The notes: generated by a model not told the origin, from the sequence alone. A stretch of DNA of 64,000 nt from Iris pallida (GCA_029216955.1 JANAVB010006999.1:1978431-2042430), one strand, 5' to 3'; shown: positions 21,111-31,632, numbered from the stretch's first letter. Numbers and translations are program-made.

Positions 21111-21848
21111 GTACTGGCGGACGCAGACGAATATGTGAAATTCCTCGTCGAAGGGGTGTATAAAATGCTGCAGAGTGGTGTATCTGCGGTGATGGATGCC
21201 AATGGGAGCTTTGCGACGGCAAGAACTCTGGCAATGCCCTGTATCGAGCTGATCTGCGTTCACCAAGGCCACGACTATATGGCTGAAATTCTGGAGGCTT
21301 CGGTGATCGAGCTGGACGAGCGGCTTACGGAACTTCAGCGTATCCAACGAAATGACCTCTCCGTCCTGATAGATGCGGAGAAAGGGAAGTTGATTGCCGA
21401 GATCGAGTCTTCCTACCAGGCCACTGTAGGCATTTGGGAGTGCGAGATGGCTGAGACTGAGGCTGCGGTAGAGCAGTTGTCTCAGTCCATGAAGAAGACG
21501 AAGGAAACGCGAGCTGCGTTGGATGCTAACATCGCAGAGATCAACACCCAGATGCGCCGCCTTGAGGACCAATGGGCCCGACTCCAGTTAGATGCCGAAT
21601 GTGTCCGGGCTGAACACGTAGCATTCAAGCAGGAGGAAGTGAGTTTTACTCAGCGGACTCTTGCCTTAGCTCAGCAGCGACAACAGCTTGATGAGAAGCA
21701 TGAGAGCGAAACTTTCGCTGAGGCTGTTGAATTGATACGTCAAGAAGCTGAGCGTCGAGTCCTGGCGACTGTGGAGACCCGTACAGCCGACTTAAGACGT
21801 CGAGTCCGAGAGCTCTCAGCCCATCCTGGAGAGGTTCAGGGACTGTAG
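21111..21848 (+). pseudogene. C-terminal coiled-coil part of the antisense gene
   Basis: An open frame of about 245 codons with long heptad-like runs rich in Glu, Gln, Leu and Arg (ELDERLTELQRIQRND, then QRTLALAQQRQQLDEKHESE). It follows the preceding exon-3 sequence in frame after the TAG at 21108. Coiled coils usually mediate oligomerisation. It could have been read as an independent ORF from the ATG at 21135, but the continuous frame upstream argues for a single protein. Confidence 0.6.
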
Positions 21849-21926
21849 CTTCTCCCCTTTTTTTTTATGTTCTTTTGCAACCCTTGCTGGGGGATAGTGT
21901 AGTTCTGTACTCTCTTTTTTTTAGAA

Positions 21927-21933
21927 AATAAAG
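21927..21933 (+). terminator. Poly(A) signal of the antisense gene
   Basis: AATAAAG lies about 80 bp after the stop, preceded by T-rich and TTTTGT-type sequence, as expected of a plant 3' end. Confidence 0.5.
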
Positions 21934-21939
21934 AAGCAC

Positions 21940-22492
21940 ACAACCTTTTTTTGTGATGTGTTCATTTTTATTATTACGAACTTGATGATTTGTGTGGACC
22001 TATTATCTTTTACGCACCTTGGTTTTTAGGTACAGATAATAAGTTTAAAGGAACCAACATGTTTGCTCAGAGGTGATGTGGACATGGTAATCATTGGGTT
22101 CAAAATGATAGAATCTTCCTACTCAGAGGTATTATGGACGTGCTAGGAATGATCCTGGGGGATACGCTGAACAACTCAGAGGTGATATGGATGTGGAAGT
22201 TCTGCGATCAATGTACGACAACGCAGGAGTTGTTTGTACGAGATGTTTACTCAGAGGTAATGTGGACGTGGTAAACATAAAGGGTAGCGTCGGCTTACGT
22301 AGTGTAAGATTCCGCTTTGTAGGGTATAGAGGAACAACTCAGAGGTGATGTGGACGTGGTTGTCTTTCTACTGAAGGATGCCACGGAACAACTGGGTTCC
22401 GGAAGCGTATGGTTTTGTTGGAAGGGAATTGTCTGTGAATCCTGATGATCGGGTCCATAGATCCCCTTGTGGAAGCACATATTTGAAAGATG
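21940..22492 (-). other. Region between integrase and antisense gene, with dispersed 24-bp repeats
   Basis: There is no gene. Five copies of a unit close to CTCAGAGGTGATGTGGACGT lie at about 22065, 22132, 22174, 22250 and 22338, spaced 42-88 bp. This is the element's 3' untranslated region, where Tat-lineage elements often carry short repeats. Confidence 0.75.
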
Positions 22493-23509
22493 TCAAGAGT
22501 AGTACTTCTTCAGGAACTTGCCGTTGATGGGCATCATGAACAAGTCCCCATTGGGTTTTGCGAGGCGGTAAGCACCGTTTGAGTATACCGTCTCAATGAT
22601 GAAAGGTCCTTCCCACTTGGGCTCGAACTTTCCTGGTGTCTTGTGAGTTAACACCATTGGCCTTCTGACTGCTAGAACCAGGTTGCCAACTTGGAAAGTC
22701 CTCTGTTTGACCTTCTTGTTGAAAGCCTGTGATATGCGGGCTTGGTAGAGTTCGATGCGTTGTTGAGCTAGGAGACGCTTCTCATCGAGTGCCTCCAGTT
22801 CTCGCAGATGACGACGTTGATTGTCCTCTTCTGTGAGTTTGTTTGTTATTGCTACGCGGATTGAGTGTATCTGGATCTCGAGAGGCAGTACCGCTTCGCT
22901 CCCGTAGACCAGGGAGAATGGTGTGTTGCCTGTTGGGGTCCGTACCGTTGTACGGTAGGCCCAAAGGCATTCGCCAAGCTTTTCATCCCAGTCGCATTTG
23001 TTGGATGACACGACTTTTTTGAGCAGCCTAACGATAGTCTTGTTGAATGCCTCGGCCAATCCGTTTGCTGCCGGATTGTAGGCGGTGGATGCCACGTTTT
23101 GAATGTGATTCTTTTCACAGAATCTGCTAAAAACATGGCTGATGAACTGAGGACCATTATCGTGGATGATCCTCCGGGGTACTCCGAAGCGGTAGATAAC
23201 GTGGTGTTTGATAAAGCTGACCACCCTGGAGCTCTTTACTTCCGCCAATGGGACTGCCTTTGCCCATTTGGAGAAGTAATCGGTGATGGCCAGGATGAAG
23301 CGGTGTCCTCTTGATGAAAAAGGGATGATTGGTCCCATAATGTCCATGCCCCAGGCTTCAAAGGGCCAGGAGGCGACTGTAGGATGTAGTGGTTCAGACG
23401 GTGTATGTATGAAGTCTGCATGAAGTTGGCATGCGTGACACTTCTTAGCATATTCAACAGCGTCGACGGCCACGGTTGGCCAGTAGTAGCCCATACGTCG
23501 CAGTCGATC
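22493..23509 (-). pseudogene. Integrase of element B
   Basis: The open frame starts in the HHCC zinc-finger half (CHACQLH) and covers the full catalytic core. Catalytic residues are visible: Asp in WGMDIMGPI, Asp in IIHDNGPQF, and Glu in NGLAEAFNK. The C-terminal GPF/Y-type region reads FEPKWEGPFIIETVYSNGAYRL, and no chromodomain follows. The frame is the same as that of the upstream RNase H ORF, separated only by a TAG at 23510-23512. The protein would insert the element cDNA into the genome. The domain itself looks intact, but it cannot be made as part of a full polyprotein. Confidence 0.9.
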
Positions 23510-24560
23510 CTACAACTTAGGACCGGGTTGATGAGCTCCGTAAGTTCCGTTATGAGCTTCTCGAAGAGCTTCGGCTGCTTCTTCATTGGACAGGCATCGA
23601 AGGAGGAGCCCATCGAAGGAGCGTCGGTACAGCGTTTTGGTAGCTGTATCGTAATAGAATCGAAGAGAGCGTCTCCTGACTGAGACGGCTTTCTTCGAGT
23701 CCTCTGGAAGGATTCCGTAGACAGCAAAGTCGATGAACGGAAACCTCCAGTCTCGGACATTAACGCCAGTGTTCGTCGGCATGGCGTGAGCCACTCGCAA
23801 GCATAGGTTGTTTCTAGGACAAACCAAGTCTCGGCCAGTTACCATGACATAGTATTGAGTCCCAAGGGGCACTGCCAATGAGGTCGCGAGGCCAGCCAGA
23901 GCGTCGGCCTCCAAGTTTTGTAGATGGGGTACATGTTCGATGAAGAACCCAGTGAAGGTTGAGATGATATTCAATGCAACTTCGTGGTAAGGGATCAGAT
24001 CTTCATGGCAAACCTCGTATTGCCTCCTAATCTGGTTCACGACGAGTTTTGAGTCACCGTAGGCTTCCAGATGGTCCACCCCCAGCTGTTGTGCGAGTTG
24101 GAGTCCCATAATGAGTGCGTTGTACTCGACAACATTGTTGGAGCACGGCTCCGAAAGGGAGTAAGCACGCTGGATGACCAACTGATCGGGAGAGACTAAG
24201 ACTACCCCCACTCCTGCGATGATTTGGCCTTTGGGGCCTGTTCTTGAAGCGCCATCGAAAAACATCCGCCAAACGGAGCTTCCTTCGGTGACGTTGGATT
24301 CTTGGACCTCATCCGGGATGTCTTCATAAAGTTTTGAGGATTCTGGGATAGGGTGTGCAGCTAAAAAGTCAGCCAGAGCTTGACCTTTAACAGCTTTTTG
24401 CGGGACAAACACCATATTATACGGTGTTAGCAAGATCGCCCATGTGGCTAGCCGGGAGTTCAATGATCCTGGCTTCGTCATAAGGACTCTGAGCGGATTG
24501 ACTCGGGAAATGATGAATTGTCTGGCCTGAGACATAATGACAAGTCTTCTGGATGGCAAA
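23510..24560 (-). pseudogene. Second (archaeal-type) RNase H of element B
   Basis: The ORF beginning at 24703 is out of frame with RT until about 24540, then reads the connection ALADFLAAHPI and an RNase H with FFDGASR, VVEYNALIMGL, AYGDSKLVVNQI and NLEADALAGLA, which supply the D-E-D-D residues. A second RNase H after the ordinary one is the hallmark of the Tat lineage. It would help remove RNA from the RNA-DNA hybrid. It ends at TAG 23510-23512, after which integrase continues in frame. Confidence 0.85.
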
Positions 24561-25105
24561 CACCAAAGCCAAGCACTCCTTTTCAACGGGGTTGTACTGG
24601 TGTTCGGCCCCGATGAGGGTTCGACTGAGGTAGTAGACTGCTTGCTCATAGCCTGTATCGCTGTTTTGAGCCAGCAGAGCGCCAAGGGAATGATCCATGG
24701 CACGGACGTAGAGGAGAAATGGTTTGCCGGCGACAGGTGCCACCAGGACTGGTGGGCTCGTCAAGTAGGCTTTGATGTCGTCGAAAGCCTTTTGGCACTC
24801 CTCTGTCCAGACATAAGAGACTCCCTTCTTCATGAGCTGAGTAAAGGGTTGACATTTACCGGAGAGGTTTGCTATGAACCTCCGGATGTATGCCAGACGT
24901 CCCTGTAAGCCCCGAAGTTCTCGAAGATTCTTCGGAGGGTCCATGTTGAGGATGGCTTTGGTCTTCTCAGGATCGACATGAATGCCTTTCGCCGTGATGA
25001 CAAAGCCCAAGAATTTGCCGCTAGAAACCCCCAGGAAGGATTTAGCGGGGTTCATTTTGAGTTGATGTGCCCGCATGAGATCGAAGACTGTCTTTAGACC
25101 TATAG
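24417..25105 (-). pseudogene. RT C-terminus and first RNase H of element B
   Basis: The frame reads MRAHQLKMNPAKSFLGV, the RT thumb-connection (PPKNLRELRGLQGRLAYIRR) and the gypsy RNase H (PFLLYVRAMDHSLGALLAQ, then EKECLALVFAIQK). In the N-terminal RNase H motif the usual Asp appears as RAMD. A frameshift near 25105 separates it from the RT fingers-palm, and another near 24540 separates it from the second RNase H. Confidence 0.85.
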
Positions 25106-25882
25106 GTAATCTCCTTTGAGACGGCTCTTGACTGCGATGTCGTCAACATAGCATTCGACTGTCTTGCGAGGATGTTGAAGGAAGATGGTGCTCATAGCTC
25201 GTTGGTATGTTGCACCGGCGTTCTTCAAGCCGAAAGGCATTACTGTGTAGCAGAAAACACCCTTCGGAGTCCTGAATGACGTGTGTTTTGCGTCATCGGG
25301 GAACATCTTGATTTGATTGTAGCCTGAATACCCGTCCATGAAGGACATGCGTTCAAAGCCACATGTGTTGTCGATCATCACATCGGTGATTGGAAGCGGG
25401 AATTCGTCCTTCGGGCAAGCAGAGTTGAGGTCCCTGAAGTCGATACAGACTCGTATCTTCTCATTCTTCTTGGTGACAGGTACGACGTTGGCTACCCAAT
25501 CTGGGTGCTGTTCCTCACGGATGAAGCCGCTGGTCAAGAGTTTGTCCACCTCCTGATCGATGGCATTCATAATGTCCGGACGGAAACATCGCTGTTGTTG
25601 TTTGATAGGTTTGGCATCAGGTAAGATATTCAACCTATGCATTGCGATCTATGGATCGAGTCCCGACATGTCTTCGTAGCTCCAGGCAAAGACGTCGATA
25701 TACTCTTTAGCCAGCTGGATTAGAGACTCTCGGTCTTCTCCTTCTAGACATTTGCTGATGAAGATGGGTTTGGAAGAAGATCCGTCCCCAAGGTCGATCT
25801 GCTCGACTTCGTCTTCGGTGGGAGGTTCACGTAACTGAAAACGAGACTCCCACTGTTCTCCTAGGCGTTGAGCCCAGGGTTC
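25100..25882 (-). pseudogene. Reverse transcriptase (fingers and palm) of element B
   Basis: The frame continues that of the upstream ORF after TAA 25883-25885. It reads the pre-RT region (VFAWSYEDMSGLDP), a TAG at 25649-25651, then RT: KKNEKIRVCIDFRDLN, FMDGYSGYNQI, VMPFGLKNAGATYQR and the catalytic ECYVDDIAVKS. The motif order and the YVDD box are typical of Ty3/gypsy RT. It ends at a TAG (25100-25102) caused by a frameshift. Confidence 0.92.
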
Positions 25883-28768
25883 TTATTCAAAGGGTTCTGG
25901 CGCTTGGTCTTTGCCTTCACCTTTTTGAGGTTGTGCTGATGTCATGTTAGCTGACAGCACTTTCCTGAAGACTGATCCGATACTGGTATCGGAATCCCAA
26001 GTCGATGCTTCGGACGAGTGGGAATGTTCTACGTCTTCTGTGTCTGAACTCTCTGGAGTTGCTGGCGGCGTGATATAGCCTACCCCCAGCCGAGTCCGAT
26101 TGTAGTAGTCCTGCGACTTTCCCTTAGGTGTCAGAAGCCGGAGAGGGAGACGTCGACCCTTGCCGTAGTTTAGGCCTTTGTTTCTTTTTAGGTCGTAGCC
26201 CATCTTTTGGATGATGCGCTTTGCCGTATCCGTGTACCGATAGACTTGTACTCTGCCGGTATCAGGTTCTGGCTTGAGTGGCGGGAGGTCTTGATGACGC
26301 TCGACTTTGCCCAAAATGATGGATCCTTCGTCTCGGCTTCGTGGAGGGGATATGAAACAGACTCCTTGAGACGGGACTACTCGATTTACATGATGGACGG
26401 TCGTTATTTGTGTTTGCAACGACCGTAGAGCGTTATCTAATGTATACATGGCATTCCAGTGTGGAAGACAAGAATAATTAAAAGACACTCTATTATTGAT
26501 AAAATACGAGATCTTATCCCGTATGATTACATTATCTAAGGAGGGTGCATCTACATCAGCAGAGATATATTCGCCAAGCTCCTCATATGTAAGTACTGGG
26601 GTCGGATCAGGAGAATCCACCACAGCTTTGTCTTTGGGGTCTGAGAGGGTTATGTGAGCCCTCTCTGGCATCTTGGATGACTGCGGGGCCTTGCCCTTAA
26701 GACGCACCTTCAGAGGTGCCTCAACTGCGCCTCCTGTGAGTGGTGCCTTCTTTGCCACCAGGGGAGCCGATGTTTGAGACGGCTTTCCCTTGAGGCGTAT
26801 CTTCAGGGGAGCCTCAGGAGTCGGTGCTTTCCCTGATAGTTTGATGCTCATTGGAGGCACCTTCTGGGGTGGTTTGCCCTTCAGTCGGATCTTCAAAGGG
26901 GTGTCTAGAGTCATCTCAGGCTCCGTGTCTGGCTCAGTTGCCGTCTCTGCCTCATCATCAGCATCGTTGGCTTCCTCCTCGTCAAGTGGCGTGTACAAGT
27001 CGGAATCGGTGTAGTAGGCTTCAATCCCTTTGAAAGGATCGATGTCTGCGAACTCCGTCCGGATGACGCCGTTGGTGGACACATATTTCATGCATTGGTG
27101 GAGCGTGGAAGGCACCACCATGTACTCATGTAGCCATGGTCGGCCGAGCAGGATGTTGTAGTTGACCTCGGCATCCACCACATAACAAGTCACCTCTCCT
27201 GGTGTTCCACCTTGGCCACCCCCAGCCACATTCTGGAGGTCATTCTCGACGGACGCATCTGCAAGGGCCTGATTGCCCTCAGCTCCGTCTTGAAGGGCCT
27301 CTTCGTCTCTACCCCCAGCCGTGTCCTGGAGGACATCCTCGTTTTGAGGGGCTTCTGGGAGGCTGACTTCGCCTCGAGGATGAAGATCCGTTGCAGCTGT
27401 GCTTTGGACATCTTCGTCTTCGAAAGGAGGCTCAACAAGGGTCTGACTACCCCCAGCTTCCTCTAAGAACTTCTTCCTCGACCGAGTGCTTTCGAACACT
27501 CCAGAGGTCAAGACAGCTGCCTTGGTTTTCCTCGGCTGGCTTTTGGATGAAGACAAGGAATTGCCAGTCGTCTTCCGGACTGACGAGGAGTTGGAGATCA
27601 CGTTGCATGAAGCAACCCATGGCTCCTCTTCTGTTGACACCTTCATTCCGAAGCGATGTCGGAGGGATGTCGATGATTGCAGCCGCTGGAAGACTGACTG
27701 CCTTGGTGGTACTGCTGCCTTGCCACAGCAGTTGATGGTGACCACCGCACAAGTATGCCCCGTGAGAGGTGCATCGTGCCTGTTGGTCGACTCTCCTGAT
27801 CGGCGCTTGTGAGTGATCACGTTACGCAGGTCGTTGGAGGAGAGTGCTTCCTTCACACCCCCTTCAGGCACATGGCAAGGCCAAACACCGGGGTGGTCAG
27901 GTGAGTGCTGCGTCCCCTGATCTAATACCAAGCAGGCATCACGATCAGTAGTGGAGGAACCACAACATTTGAAGTGACTTGAACGGACCTCAAACGCACA
28001 ACCAGAGGAGGCGCGGGAGTTCAAGACCACTGAATTTGCCTCACTCGACTTGGTTGTGCACGCAGTAGATGCGCCCAAGTGAGATGAGGACTTTGAAGGT
28101 CGACTCATTTTTGGTGGAGAGGTACCTGATTCGACCTTGTACAGCTTGCCATCGGCAGCGCGCGTGATTGTGAGCGCATGCCTTTGGCCTGCTGTAGGCA
28201 TAGCACGTTTGTGGCGCATGGCCCGTGCCGTCTTGGATTTCTTTGTACTAGCCCGCTGGGGTGCATAGTACTCAGCATCCAAATTCTCCTCGCCATTACA
28301 GCGAGTGAGTCTGTCAAAGACAGAGACTTTTTGTGGCACATCAGAGGTGATGCGCGGGGCATTGGCTGCGCCCCTGCTCCGTCGACGCATCTTCCTCGCC
28401 TGAGAGGGAGATGGCTGGGGAACGTGGTCAGCCGCACGCTTCCCCGAGAGATGCGCTACATCAGCGGGCGCATCTTGGTTGCTGAGAACGTCAGCAGGAA
28501 GGGAGGGCTGGATTGGCGCATTCCCTTCAGTGGTGGTGCCCGAGGCGTCGACCTTGCGCACCCAGACACGGCGGGTCTTCTTCGGCTTCGGCAGCCGCTT
28601 CGAAGGACTCGCACTTCCTTCAGAAATGAACTCCTCGTACGCCTGTTGATTGAGGCGCACGACCAGCATCTTGTGGGAGGAGCCCACCTTCACGTCGTCG
28701 GCCTGTGATACGACTTTCTCGGAAGAGGAGAAAGAGGTCCCCAGCAGAGTCGCCAGCTTGTTTGCCAT
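25883..28768 (-). CDS. First ORF of element B: gag-less, with partial protease and G-patch-like segment
   Basis: A 961-codon open frame that starts inside the last bases of the upstream LTR and reads through the primer site (MANKLATLLGTS). Residues 1-530 are basic and Ser/Pro-rich, with two SVFDRL/SVFQRL motifs but no recognisable gag capsid domain and no CCHC knuckle. Short repeats of LQDTAGG type precede residue 530. At about 535-560 the C-terminal half of the aspartic protease appears (YNILLGRPWLHEY); the catalytic D-S/T-G half is missing. Three APLKIRLKGK-type repeats lie near 620-690, and a G-patch-like segment (KMGYDLKRNKGLNYGKG) near 850. It ends at a TAA directly before the RT frame. 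An in-frame internal deletion of gag is the simplest reading; an N-terminal extra ORF fused to protease is another. Confidence 0.7.
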   Translation of the reverse strand: MANKLATLLGTSFSSSEKVVSQADDVKVGSSHKMLVVRLNQQAYEEFISEGSASPSKRLPKPKKTRRVWVRKVDASGTTTEGNAPIQPSLPADVLSNQDAPADVAHLSGKRAADHVPQPSPSQARKMRRRSRGAANAPRITSDVPQKVSVFDRLTRCNGEENLDAEYYAPQRASTKKSKTARAMRHKRAMPTAGQRHALTITRAADGKLYKVESGTSPPKMSRPSKSSSHLGASTACTTKSSEANSVVLNSRASSGCAFEVRSSHFKCCGSSTTDRDACLVLDQGTQHSPDHPGVWPCHVPEGGVKEALSSNDLRNVITHKRRSGESTNRHDAPLTGHTCAVVTINCCGKAAVPPRQSVFQRLQSSTSLRHRFGMKVSTEEEPWVASCNVISNSSSVRKTTGNSLSSSKSQPRKTKAAVLTSGVFESTRSRKKFLEEAGGSQTLVEPPFEDEDVQSTAATDLHPRGEVSLPEAPQNEDVLQDTAGGRDEEALQDGAEGNQALADASVENDLQNVAGGGQGGTPGEVTCYVVDAEVNYNILLGRPWLHEYMVVPSTLHQCMKYVSTNGVIRTEFADIDPFKGIEAYYTDSDLYTPLDEEEANDADDEAETATEPDTEPEMTLDTPLKIRLKGKPPQKVPPMSIKLSGKAPTPEAPLKIRLKGKPSQTSAPLVAKKAPLTGGAVEAPLKVRLKGKAPQSSKMPERAHITLSDPKDKAVVDSPDPTPVLTYEELGEYISADVDAPSLDNVIIRDKISYFINNRVSFNYSCLPHWNAMYTLDNALRSLQTQITTVHHVNRVVPSQGVCFISPPRSRDEGSIILGKVERHQDLPPLKPEPDTGRVQVYRYTDTAKRIIQKMGYDLKRNKGLNYGKGRRLPLRLLTPKGKSQDYYNRTRLGVGYITPPATPESSDTEDVEHSHSSEASTWDSDTSIGSVFRKVLSANMTSAQPQKGEGKDQAPEPFE
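28738..28755 (-). other. Primer-binding site of element B, tRNA-Arg type
   Basis: The minus strand after the LTR end CA reads AGC and then TGGCGACTCTGCTGGGGA. The complement resembles the 3' end of plant tRNA-Arg with CCA; one mismatch is expected from my memory of that tRNA. Tat-lineage elements commonly use this primer. Confidence 0.75.
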
Positions 28769-30952
28769 TAAAATTGTTTGATTGAAAACTTTAACACAAA
28801 CAGAACAGTATTACAATATAAGACTTAGATGTAGTCCTAGGAGTACACTTTTGTTTAATCTGGGTCCTTAGTGCCAATGGAGCGAGTGGTAATGCGTTGA
28901 CTCTGTTGACGGGCTGACGACGGTTATCGGTTCTCTGAAGGTGTAGATTGCTCTGGGTGCTGGAGCTTGCCGAGAGGAGGAAGACGTTGAGTGTCTGTCT
29001 CTGCCTCTCTGGTGATTCTCTGTATGTTCGCTTTAGATTTTGTACGTTGTCCGTATGTGTGTCTGGAAGAAGGAAATGATCCCTCTATTTATAGCTGGGC
29101 AGGTTGGTTGCTCATGCGCACATATGTAGGATGCGCTGGTACGTAGGGACGCCACGTGGAGATTGCTGATGGAGGTGCATAGATGATGCGCCCTACTCGA
29201 GGGGTTGAATTCTTCATACTGCTGTTGTGAGCCGGCACGTAGCAGAGGAGAAGATCTTTCTGTTGCTGAAATCTTGGATGAGTTGAGTCAAAGGACACGT
29301 GTCGTCGACTCATGGCTCGGAGATCTCGGATCTGATGGGGAGATGATTTGGTGGGATGCGCCTTGGATTGGATGCATGATGAGATTTTGGCTCGTGACCT
29401 TTAGGATTCACGAACCGTTCTGGGCGCATGTCTTTTGAGGTGCATGCGAGCGACTTTTCTTCTGTCTTTCGGGATCAGAGATCAGTCTGGGGTGCATGGC
29501 TTTTGAGGCGCATGCAAAGCTTCAACTGGAGACTCTTCTTCTATCTTTAGGGATCAGTGAAGGGTCTGAGGCACATGCGGATGGTTGGGTGGCCACATGG
29601 CAGTAGCCGTCGGGGTAAAGTCATGATGATATTGACGTTGTGGATGCTTCGTTTTCTGCAAAAGTTGTCAACCATTCAGACTTGGGGAGGCATGCTGCTA
29701 ACTCTGTCAGTTCAGCATTTAATGTTGGTGACATTCGATGGACAGCTGAGTGGGCGTGTTGGTTGACGTTCCACTAGGCATATGGGGACGTATGGGGGCG
29801 CATCCTCTATGATGCGCTCGGTACAGGGCGCTTCTGTGGGAGGCGCTTGGTGTTTGAAGGGGTGTGATGCGCTGCCCAGCCGGCGCATCCGACATATCTT
29901 TAATGATGCGGCTGTTTTGCTTCTCGAGTGCTTTTAAATAGCCGTTTGGCTGAAGTCGAGGCGTCTGGTTCATCCATTTAATGTGAGTTCATTACACGGA
30001 ATTCGGAGAGCCATCCACTTGGCGCGTGGGTTTGATCTGCCCGGCCTATAAATAGTGGCATAGAGAGAAGGTTTGCTTCTCGCTCTCTCACGTACCTCTA
30101 ACATGAACTTGGGTATTCGGGTGCATTCTGTTGACGAAGTGTTCCCGAGGGTGAAGATGAGACGCCATGTCATCGTTGATGCACTTGAAGGTGACTGTTA
30201 CATCCAAAAGACGGAGTCGAGGGCTTCTGAGGCAGGCGGAAGGTGCCTGTTGCATCCAAAGATAGGGATGTTCGGGCCTCGTCTCCGTTGTTCTGGAAGA
30301 GCCGTAGATCGGAATGGCGGTGCTAGGCTCTTTCTTCCTTCAAAGTGGGTGTCGTCCACTCTGGTTGTGTTGAAAGCTGCTCCTTTAGCCGTATTTCGAT
30401 TACGGTCTTCCTTGGTCTTTGGAGGCTCTTTCGAAGCCTCTCCTGGCCACAGATTTGCGGTGCTCTTCTCTTCCTTGGTTCCAGCCAGAGGGTTAAATGC
30501 TTTGTTTAGTCGAAGCACTTATCAGGTGAGCCTGGCTGGAAGAGCGGCACATAACTAGGCTGCTGAAGGGATGCACATAACTGAGCTGGATGCACATAAC
30601 TGAGCTGCTGAGGAGATGGTGGGATGCACCTAGTTGGAGGCGCATGGTATCTGCTGCGCCTAACTGGCGGCGCATGGTGACTGCTGCGCCTATCTGGAGG
30701 TGCATGGTGGCCGCTGCGCCTATCTGGAGGCGCATGGTGGCCGCTGGATATAGACTTAGGATCTTTCCTTTGTAGAAATTCTCCTTTGTACAACCTTTTC
30801 TAGACATGTAATAGACTTTTGTATATAAATAAAAAGTCCTTCTTCAAGTGTCTATACTTATTGACTTTGCTGTGAAGTGTTCTGTCCGAGTTCTGGCGCA
30901 TGTAGTGTCTGGCGCATGGGCTTTCTTGGTTGTGAAATTTCATGCTTCTACA
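28759..30952 (-). repeat. Element B 5' LTR (element sense is minus)
   Basis: Partner of 14923-17132. It holds the sense TATA box at about 29083-29096, the antisense TATA box at 30047-30054, the antisense ORF at 30103-30558 and the 30-bp array at 30625-30744. A 20-bp stretch of the 3' LTR near 15737-15756 is missing here, near 29573. Confidence 0.92.
30103..30558 (+). CDS. Antisense LTR ORF, second copy
   Basis: Same start and frame as 16283-16783, about 151 codons, beginning MNLGIRVHSVDEVFPRVKM. It ends earlier at a TAG (30556-30558) where the other copy has TGG. A possible poly(A) signal AATAAA follows near 30826. No known domain. Confidence 0.3.
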   Translation: MNLGIRVHSVDEVFPRVKMRRHVIVDALEGDCYIQKTESRASEAGGRCLLHPKIGMFGPRLRCSGRAVDRNGGARLFLPSKWVSSTLVVLKAAPLAVFRLRSSLVFGGSFEASPGHRFAVLFSSLVPARGLNALFSRSTYQVSLAGRAAHN

Positions 30953-31632
30953 GACGGTATATAGTGTCCCATCCAAACTTGTTCCCTTGTGCTCTTTCTG
31001 CTTCGCTGAACTTCGGGTCGATTTAGACCATTTGATTATTATTTATTTTTCCCACTCTTTTTCTTGATCATTTTCAGCGCGTTACCATGACTTTTAAATT
31101 GGGAGCGCAAGACCAGTCAGTTTCTTGAAACCAACTCCTCATTGATGATCTACTCGAGTCGCTCGTCGCCCATGACCTTCGTGTCCCACTCAGACACGTC
31201 ATTTTGTGCTCCATTTGATTCGTACAACTTTTCCGACACGTGACCCGATTTTATTTCACTCCACGGCGTCACATTCATCTTCCAACTTGATTTGTGGGTC
31301 CCCTGTCGACCAAAACCTGTTCGCCCCAATTATGGACATGGCCCACTTTGAGCCTACTATCCGTCCGCCACTTGTGTCCCATTTATTGGAATCCCCATGT
31401 GCTACTTATTTACTCATGATCATCAATGTCTATTTTTAATTCTATTATTGCATCATGTCCGATTTTGACTCAATCCGGCTCCACCGAGTCCAGTCCAGCT
31501 TTGTGTTGCCCTCCATCATGACATCCTCATAATTCTTGCCCAAAAATATCAAGTGCTTATTTTGCCTATTTTTAATATTTAATGGAAAATTTCTATTGAT
31601 TTTTACCCATTGGAATAATCCCATTTTCTATC

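Larger units (their letters stand above)
17492..21848 (+). pseudogene. Antisense plant-mobile-domain gene carried by element B (two introns, now broken)
   Basis: Exon 1 (17492-17612) opens with MAPKTPRGGAGKGKEK in a good start context. Intron 1 (17613-17934, GT-AG) is phase 1: 40 codons plus one base join two bases of exon 2 in frame. Exon 2 (17935-20240) encodes the plant mobile domain and a basic tail (KKQKKV). Intron 2 (20241-20310, GTAAGG to TTGTAG) is phase 0. Exon 3 starts at 20311 (EPLKRKPRTPK), runs through an acidic, Ser/Pro-rich region and ends in a coiled coil. Breaks: TGA at 18444-18446, TAG at 20695-20697, a frameshift near 20800-20830, and TAG at 21108-21110; the frame resumes after each. 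The gene lies antisense between pol and the 3' LTR. Extra antisense ORFs at this place are known in Tat-lineage elements; their function is not established. Confidence 0.8.
14923..30952 (-). mobile_element. Element B: Ty3/gypsy Tat-lineage retrotransposon with antisense gene
   Basis: LTRs of 2210 bp (14923-17132) and 2194 bp (28759-30952) flank 11.6 kb. GACGG at 14918-14922 and 30953-30957 is a perfect TSD. Pol reads on the minus strand in the order protease, RT, RNase H, second RNase H, integrase. Integrase after RNase H is the Ty3/gypsy order, and a second RNase H with no chromodomain is diagnostic of the plant Tat lineage. The primer site lies at 28738-28755 and the purine tract at 17133-17142. 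A separate gene on the plus strand fills the space between pol and the 3' LTR. A standard gag is absent and pol has three stops and two shifts, so this copy is inactive. Confidence 0.92.
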
